The notes under the pieces are model-generated. The model ran no database searches and was not told where the DNA came from. It was given only the letters and a program-made list of their open reading frames with translations. From an uncultured Chloroflexota bacterium (GTDB lineage Bacteria > Chloroflexota > Dehalococcoidia > SM23-28-2 > RBG-16-64-32), in contig CAJXNA010000036.1 of the NCBI GenBank assembly GCA_913056415.1, forward strand, positions 1 through 11,897: a DNA stretch of 11,897 nucleotides. Direction: 5' to 3'. Positions 7,761-11,897 of the stretch are shown here, piece by piece (position 1 is the first letter of the stretch; the number at the start of each line of letters is the position of its first letter). The translations under genes were made by a program, and so were the position numbers.

Positions 7761-7766
7761 TAGAAT
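7761..7766 (+). promoter_or_regulatory. Possible -10 element for the ino1 operon
   Basis: TAGAAT (7761-7766) matches the -10 consensus at five of six positions and lies between the terminator and ino1, where a promoter is required. No good -35 hexamer is found 16-18 bp upstream, so the promoter may need an activator or an alternative sigma factor, or I may have mislocated it. Confidence 0.4.
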
Positions 7767-7803
7767 GGCTTAGGCAGGTCAATACGCACCGGCCGGAGGA
7801 GAG

Positions 7804-8943
7804 ATGCCGAACACTCGAAAGTCGCAGCGAACCACCAGAAGGAGACAACCTTTGGGCAAGATCAACGTCGCCATCATCGGCGTCGGCAATTGCGCTTCCT
7901 CTCTAGTGCAGGGAGTCCACTTCTACCGCGGGGTGGACAGCAATGCAAGCGTGCCTGGCTTGATGCACGCCAACCTCGGCGGCTACCACATCAGTGACAT
8001 TGAGTTCGTCGCTGCGTTCGACGTGGACCGCAACAAGGTTGGCAAGGACCTCTCGGAAGCCATCTACGCGCCGCCGAATAACACATACAAGTTCGCGGAC
8101 GTCCCCAACCTAAATGTGCCGGTATCACGTGGCATGACCCACGACGGGATCGGCAAATACCTGTCGTCAGTGGTGCACAAGGCTAGCGGCCCCACATCGG
8201 ACATCGTGAAGGTGCTCCGCGACTCGGGTACCCAAGTGGTCGTGAGCTACCTGCCGGTGGGAAGCGAAGAGGGCACCAAGTGGTATGTAGAGCAGGTGTT
8301 GCAGGCCGGCTGCGCCATGATCAACTGCATCCCTGTATTCATCGCTCGCGAGCAGTACTGGCAAAAGCGGTTTGAAGAGAAAGGCCTGCCCATCGTCGGC
8401 GACGACATCAAGTCCCAGGTAGGCGCCACTATCCTCCACCGTGTGCTCACCCGCCTGTTCATGGAGCGTGGAGTGCGGCTGGACCGTACCTATCAGCTTA
8501 ACTTCGGCGGCAACACGGACTTCTTGAACATGCTGGAGCGGGAGCGCCTCATGTCCAAGAAGATCTCTAAGACCAGCGCCGTCACTTCCCAGCTTGACTA
8601 TCAGATCGCTGAAGGAGACATCCACATAGGTCCCAGCGATTACGTGCCCTGGCTCCACGACCGTAAGTGGTGCTACATCCGCATGGAAGGAACCGGCTTC
8701 GGCGAGACGCCGCTGAGCCTGGAGGCGAAGCTGGAGGTCTGGGACAGCCCCAACTCCGCAGGCGTAGTCATCGACGCAATTCGTTGCTGCAAGCTCGCCC
8801 TGGACCGGGGGATGTCGGGTGCTCTCACTGGACCCAGCTCCTACTTCATGAAGTCGCCCCCCAAGCAGTTCACGGACGACCAGGCGCGCATCCTCACTGA
8901 GGAGTTTATTCAGACTAGCAACGGCTCCTCCCCATCGGAGTAG
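7804..8943 (+). CDS. ino1: Inositol-3-phosphate synthase (prokaryotic, Ino1 type)
   Basis: This NAD-dependent enzyme converts glucose-6-phosphate to 1D-myo-inositol 3-phosphate, the committed step of inositol synthesis. The product is very like mycobacterial Ino1. It has the nucleotide-binding segment VAIIGVGNCASS (22-33) and VSYLPVGSEE. It also has IVGDDIKSQVGATI, NFGGNTDFLNMLERERL and KLEVWDSPNSAGVVIDA, in the expected order. ATG 7804 gives 379 residues and has GGAGG (7795-7799) only four bases upstream. An internal TTG at 7852 would give 363 residues starting MGKINVAIIGVG, and has AGAAGGAG (7837-7844) with a 7-base spacer. Either or both may be used; the extra 16 residues are very basic (RKSQRTTRRRQ). 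It is the first gene of the inositol-lipid operon. Confidence 0.95.
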   Translation: MPNTRKSQRTTRRRQPLGKINVAIIGVGNCASSLVQGVHFYRGVDSNASVPGLMHANLGGYHISDIEFVAAFDVDRNKVGKDLSEAIYAPPNNTYKFADVPNLNVPVSRGMTHDGIGKYLSSVVHKASGPTSDIVKVLRDSGTQVVVSYLPVGSEEGTKWYVEQVLQAGCAMINCIPVFIAREQYWQKRFEEKGLPIVGDDIKSQVGATILHRVLTRLFMERGVRLDRTYQLNFGGNTDFLNMLERERLMSKKISKTSAVTSQLDYQIAEGDIHIGPSDYVPWLHDRKWCYIRMEGTGFGETPLSLEAKLEVWDSPNSAGVVIDAIRCCKLALDRGMSGALTGPSSYFMKSPPKQFTDDQARILTEEFIQTSNGSSPSE

Positions 8944-8970
8944 GGGAGGGCTGACGGATCCGCGGGTCTC

Positions 8971-9888
8971 ATGTGGAAGTACATCCTCTTCCTGATTGCG
9001 ATCCACACCATTGGACGCCTGCCTCTCGGGGTGGGCTACGCGGCTGCCGAAGTGGTGGGGCGGCTGGCGTACCGGCTCTCCCCCGGCTCTCGGCGTAACG
9101 TGATCAACAACCTGCGCCACGTTATGGGCAAGGACGCGCCTGATAAGAAGGTGCGTGCTGCCGCCTACATGATCTTCATCAACATCGGTAAGTATTATGT
9201 CGATCTGGTACGGATGCCCCGCATGGACCTGGACGATTTCTTCCGGCGGCGGTTGCGCTATTTCGGGCTGGACGAACACTTACTGCCCGCGATAGCAGCG
9301 GGTAAAGGAGTCATCATGCTAGGCGCACACCTGGGCAACCCGGAGCTGGCAGGCCAGGGAATGCTGCCCAGAGGCGTGAAGGTATTCGCCCTCACAGAGC
9401 CGTTGCAGCCGCCCAGGCTCCGCCGGCTGGTGGACTCCCTGCGCTCCTCGAAGGGTCACACGTTCGCACCGGTCGGCTTCGCTGGGGTCAAGCGCGCCAT
9501 CCAAACCCTGCGCGAGGGTGGCGTCATCGCCCTAATGGGGGACCGCGACATCGAAGGGCCCAAGGCCAGCCTCCCGTTTTTCGGTGAGGAGACGATGATG
9601 CCCACCGGGCCGATCGAGATGGCGCTGCGCACCGGGGCGACCGTCATCCCCTCCTTCTGCCTCCGCACCAAACAGGGCGGTATCGACGCTTACCTCGAGG
9701 AGCCGCTGGAGCTGGAGCGAACCGGCGACATGGAGAGAGACGCCCGCACCAATACCAAACGCTTCCTGGCCCTGCTTGAACGCCGCCTGCGGCAGCACCC
9801 CGACCAATGGGTAGTGCTGGAGTCGATCTGGGACGGAGTGCCGGTGCAGCCAGAGCCACCACCGGTGGCCGTGGGGGAAGAGGGTTGA
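8971..9888 (+). CDS. LPLAT-family acyltransferase (LpxL/HtrB superfamily, PatA-like)
   Basis: This 305-residue member of the lysophospholipid/lipid A acyltransferase family transfers acyl chains to a lipid or glycolipid at the inner membrane face. The HxxxxE catalytic motif is AHLGNPE, with His120 and Glu125. GDRD (190-193) and the FFGEETMMPTGPIEMALRTGATVIP block are typical of the family. The N-terminus (WKYILFLIAIHTIGRLPLGVGYAAAEVVG) is hydrophobic and probably anchors it to the membrane. Its neighbours, ino1, a PimA-like glycosyltransferase and a CDP-alcohol phosphatidyltransferase, match the mycobacterial pgsA-patA-pimA neighbourhood. Acylation of a phosphatidylinositol glycoside is therefore the best guess. 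ATG 8971 lacks a clear Shine-Dalgarno and lies 27 bases after ino1. The stop overlaps the next start (TTGA). Confidence 0.88.
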   Translation: MWKYILFLIAIHTIGRLPLGVGYAAAEVVGRLAYRLSPGSRRNVINNLRHVMGKDAPDKKVRAAAYMIFINIGKYYVDLVRMPRMDLDDFFRRRLRYFGLDEHLLPAIAAGKGVIMLGAHLGNPELAGQGMLPRGVKVFALTEPLQPPRLRRLVDSLRSSKGHTFAPVGFAGVKRAIQTLREGGVIALMGDRDIEGPKASLPFFGEETMMPTGPIEMALRTGATVIPSFCLRTKQGGIDAYLEEPLELERTGDMERDARTNTKRFLALLERRLRQHPDQWVVLESIWDGVPVQPEPPPVAVGEEG

Positions 9889-10661
9889 GCGATACCCAGC
9901 GGCCCGGCAAGGCCGATCTCCATGTTCACACAGCCATCAGCGATGGCATGGCCTCGCCGCGTCAGGTCCTGGAGTACGTGGAGGCGGAGACCGATCTCGA
10001 CATCATCGCCATCACCGACCACGACGACCCGCGAGGCGCTATGGAGGTTCGAGAAGCATGGGCCCGTGGGAGCTATCGCTTCCAGCTTGTTCCCGGCATG
10101 GAGGTCACTGCGATCGAAGGACACATCATCGCCCTGTTCGTAGAGGAGCCACTGCCCTCCCTGCGACCCGTCGAAGAGGTGCTGGCGGCCGTGCACCGTC
10201 AGGGTGGCCTGGCCATCGCCGCTCACCCGTTGATGTGGATCACGCGGTCACTGGGCGAGAAGGAGCTCGATCGCATCGCCGACGCCGGTCAGGACGGCGT
10301 GTACCTGGACGGTCTGGAGACCGCCAATCAGTCGCCGGGAGCGTGGCTGCGCCTGAGGAGAATCGGCGCGCTTAACCGGGAACGCTACCATCTGGCCGAA
10401 ATTGGCGCCAGCGACGCCCATCACCTCCAGGCGATAGGGAGCGCCCATACTGAGTTTCCCGGTCGCAGCGCAGAGGAACTCCGGCGTAGTATACTGGAAC
10501 GCACTTGCCGGGGCGTCAACGGGCGCTACCCAAGCGTGCTCGAGATAGGGCCCTTGCAGGTGCTGCGGCAGGCCTGGCGCGGCCTACTAGTGACGCCACG
10601 GACGCTGGGCTGGGGCGCCACCGCAAACAGTTTCTACAAGCGAATCTTTTCCGGCCGATGA
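9885..10661 (+). CDS. PHP-domain metal-dependent phosphoesterase
   Basis: This 258-residue protein of the PHP superfamily resembles single-domain phosphoesterases (YciV/RNase AM-like) that hydrolyse phosphomonoesters or nucleotides. The expected metal ligands are visible: His13 and His15 (DLHVHT), Asp20, His46 (ITDHDD), Glu73 (GMEVTA), His80, His114 (AAHPL), and Asp177 and His179 (ASDAHH). TTG 9885 is chosen because it overlaps the upstream stop as TTGA, starts just before DLHVHT, and has GGGGG (9873-9877) seven bases upstream. The frame is open to 9807 but that part is antifamily sequence. The C-terminal 50 residues (from about 208) contain an LQVLRQAWRGLLVTPRTLGW segment beyond the catalytic core. 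Its position in an inositol-lipid operon suggests a lipid or inositol phosphate substrate, which is inference. Confidence 0.9.
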   Translation: MSDTQRPGKADLHVHTAISDGMASPRQVLEYVEAETDLDIIAITDHDDPRGAMEVREAWARGSYRFQLVPGMEVTAIEGHIIALFVEEPLPSLRPVEEVLAAVHRQGGLAIAAHPLMWITRSLGEKELDRIADAGQDGVYLDGLETANQSPGAWLRLRRIGALNRERYHLAEIGASDAHHLQAIGSAHTEFPGRSAEELRRSILERTCRGVNGRYPSVLEIGPLQVLRQAWRGLLVTPRTLGWGATANSFYKRIFSGR

Positions 10662-11800
10662 AGATCGCCCTTGTCAGCCCGTACGACTGGGCCGTCCCCG
10701 GCGGCGTCAACAGCCACGTCAGGCCGCTAGCCGCCCAGTTCATCCGCTCCGGCCACGAGGTGCGGATAATCGCTCCCTCCTCGCGCCGTTTGTCCAACGA
10801 CTGCGACTACCTAACGGTAATCGGCGAGCACGTCATCGGCCTGCCGGCCAGCGGCTCCGTGGCGAACGTCTGCCTCTCCTTCAACCTGGGACCTCGCGTC
10901 AAGCGCCTGCTGGAACGCGAAGGGTTCGATATCGTCCACATGCACGAGCCGTTCATGCCCCTACTGCCGTTCCAGTTCCTGCGCTACTCCCACGCCACCA
11001 ACATCGCCACCTTTCACGCCGCACGCGAGGGGGGCAGTCGCATATACGCTTACACCAGCTATATCATCAAGCCCTGGTGGCCGCGCATCCATGGGCGCAT
11101 CGCCCACTCCCGCTCCTCCCTCCGGCTCATCGGCAAGCACTTCACCGGTCGCTACCGCATCATCCCCAGCGGCGTCGATCTCCCGTTCTTCGCTTCCGAG
11201 GTGCCGCCAATCCCCAAGTACATCGACCACAGGCGCAACATCCTCTTCTTGGGCAGGCTAGAGAAGCGCAAGGGGTTGCCTTACCTGCTGGAGGCCTACG
11301 CGATACTGAAGCAGAAAATGCCGGATATTCGGCTCATCGTCGTCGGCGGCGACGGCGGCATGCTACCAGCCTGCGAACGTTACATACGGCACAAGGGACT
11401 GACTGACATCGTGTTCACCGGTTACGTCGCCGAGAAGGAGTTGCCCCGCTACTACAAGACCGCCGACGTCTACTGCGCCCCCAACACGGGGGCCGAGAGC
11501 CTGGGGATCGTCCTTCTGGAGGCGATGGCGGCCGGCACCCCGATCGTCGCCTCGCAGATCGATGGGTTCGCAGACGTGCTCACCGACGGGCAAGAGGGGT
11601 TGCTGGTGCCGCCGCGCGACGGCAAAGCCCTGGCCGCCGCCCTGCAACGCCTCCTCTCGGACGCCGCCTTGCGCGAGGAGATGGGGAAGCAAGGCGCCAA
11701 GACAGCCCAACGCTACAGCTGGGAGCGGGTCAGCGCGCAGGTGCTGGAGTACTACCAGGCAACAGCCAATGGCACCGCGTCAGCCGGCAGCGAGCCGTAG
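10658..11800 (+). CDS. GT4 glycosyltransferase, PimA-like (phosphatidylinositol mannosyltransferase candidate)
   Basis: This 380-residue GT-B glycosyltransferase of family GT4 is close in length and motifs to mycobacterial PimA, which moves mannose from GDP-mannose to phosphatidylinositol at the cytoplasmic membrane face. Seen here are the Gly-rich acceptor loop PYDWAVPGGVNSH (8-20) and His120 in ATFHA. Also seen are FLGRLEKRKG with Arg200 and Lys205, and YCAPNTGAESLGIVLLEAMAAGT with the E-x7-E pair Glu280/Glu288. ATG 10658 overlaps the PHP stop (ATGA) and gives the family start MKIALVSPYD. The frame is open upstream to 10505, but those 51 residues are a shadow of the PHP gene. Donor sugar and acceptor cannot be proven from sequence, and other GT4 roles (for example glucosylation or galactosylation) remain possible. 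Confidence 0.88.
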   Translation: MKIALVSPYDWAVPGGVNSHVRPLAAQFIRSGHEVRIIAPSSRRLSNDCDYLTVIGEHVIGLPASGSVANVCLSFNLGPRVKRLLEREGFDIVHMHEPFMPLLPFQFLRYSHATNIATFHAAREGGSRIYAYTSYIIKPWWPRIHGRIAHSRSSLRLIGKHFTGRYRIIPSGVDLPFFASEVPPIPKYIDHRRNILFLGRLEKRKGLPYLLEAYAILKQKMPDIRLIVVGGDGGMLPACERYIRHKGLTDIVFTGYVAEKELPRYYKTADVYCAPNTGAESLGIVLLEAMAAGTPIVASQIDGFADVLTDGQEGLLVPPRDGKALAAALQRLLSDAALREEMGKQGAKTAQRYSWERVSAQVLEYYQATANGTASAGSEP

Positions 11801-11801
11801 C

Positions 11802-11897
11802 ATGTCACGGCTGCTCCCTCGCTCCGCCCCGCGCTGGCTGACCGACCCAATCGTTGGCGCTCTCGCGGGAGTGGGGGTCACGCCCAACATGCTCACC
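11802..11897 (+). CDS. CDP-alcohol phosphatidyltransferase, N-terminal fragment (PIP synthase candidate)
   Basis: Only the first 32 codons are in the window; the gene runs off the right edge. The ATG at 11802 is one base after the preceding stop, so it belongs to the same operon. The visible residues include WLTDPIVGALAGVGVTPNMLT. This matches the start of CDP-alcohol phosphatidyltransferases such as mycobacterial PgsA1, where a PIARGLL-VGLTP-VVT-like segment precedes the first membrane helix. The diagnostic DGxxAR...DxxxD motif lies outside the window. Given the upstream ino1 and PimA-like genes, synthesis of phosphatidylinositol phosphate from CDP-diacylglycerol and inositol phosphate is likely. 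Confidence 0.75.
   Translation, partial: MSRLLPRSAPRWLTDPIVGALAGVGVTPNMLT

Noticed and set aside
8167..9279. 370-codon open frame on the - strand
   Set aside because: It overlaps ino1 and the acyltransferase, both of which have clear conserved motifs on the + strand.
10505..10657. 51-residue N-terminal extension of the PimA-like protein
   Set aside because: It lies in another frame over the conserved PHP gene. The family start MKIALVSPYD begins at 10658 with an ATGA overlap.

Overview
The window looks like a chromosomal segment from a GC-rich bacterium, most likely a member of the Chloroflexota (Dehalococcoidia/SAR202-like). This rests on recalled family resemblance, not a search: a 47-residue DUF5679-type zinc-ribbon gene, a short IF-2, proS next to a nusA operon that lacks rimP, and an actinobacterial-type inositol-lipid cluster. 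All convincing genes are on the + strand. No mobile element, CRISPR array, tRNA or rRNA was seen.

Layout. (1) 1-582 has no believable gene. It holds a tandem array of 20-bp hairpin-like units (261-340), an 11-bp-arm imperfect palindrome (355-376) and a direct repeat of a 12-mer plus TTGATCG (341 and 510). (2) 583-2325 is proS, prolyl-tRNA synthetase of the editing-domain type. (3) 2344-2423 holds a good promoter followed within about 20 nt by a textbook intrinsic terminator, directly in front of nusA: a probable attenuator. (4) 2462-7311 is a tight transcription/translation operon, nusA-ylxR-infB-rbfA-truB, with ATGA overlaps. rimP and the L7Ae-like ylxQ, often part of this operon, are missing. 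(5) 7359-7733 is a self-contained small unit: a TTGACA/TATGCT promoter, a strong Shine-Dalgarno, the DUF5679 gene and a strong terminator. (6) 7804 to the end is an inositol phospholipid / glycolipid operon: inositol-3-phosphate synthase, a PatA/LpxL-like acyltransferase, a PHP-family phosphoesterase, a PimA-like GT4 glycosyltransferase, and the first 32 codons of a CDP-alcohol phosphatidyltransferase.

How the genes work together. Block 4 covers transcription elongation/termination (NusA), RNase P RNA binding (YlxR), initiation (IF-2), 30S maturation (RbfA) and tRNA psi55 (TruB), with tRNA-Pro charging upstream. Block 6 reads as a pathway: glucose-6-P to inositol-3-P (Ino1), coupling to CDP-diacylglycerol (phosphatidyltransferase), mannosylation or other glycosylation (PimA-like) and acylation (PatA-like). 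It resembles the mycobacterial pgsA-patA-pimA cluster with ino1 and a PHP phosphoesterase added. The PHP protein is a candidate for the dephosphorylation step of this pathway.

The most interesting points are the nusA leader attenuator, the PIM-like cluster with its embedded PHP enzyme, the sharp codon-usage shift inside proS near 1680, and the repeat-rich leader upstream of proS.
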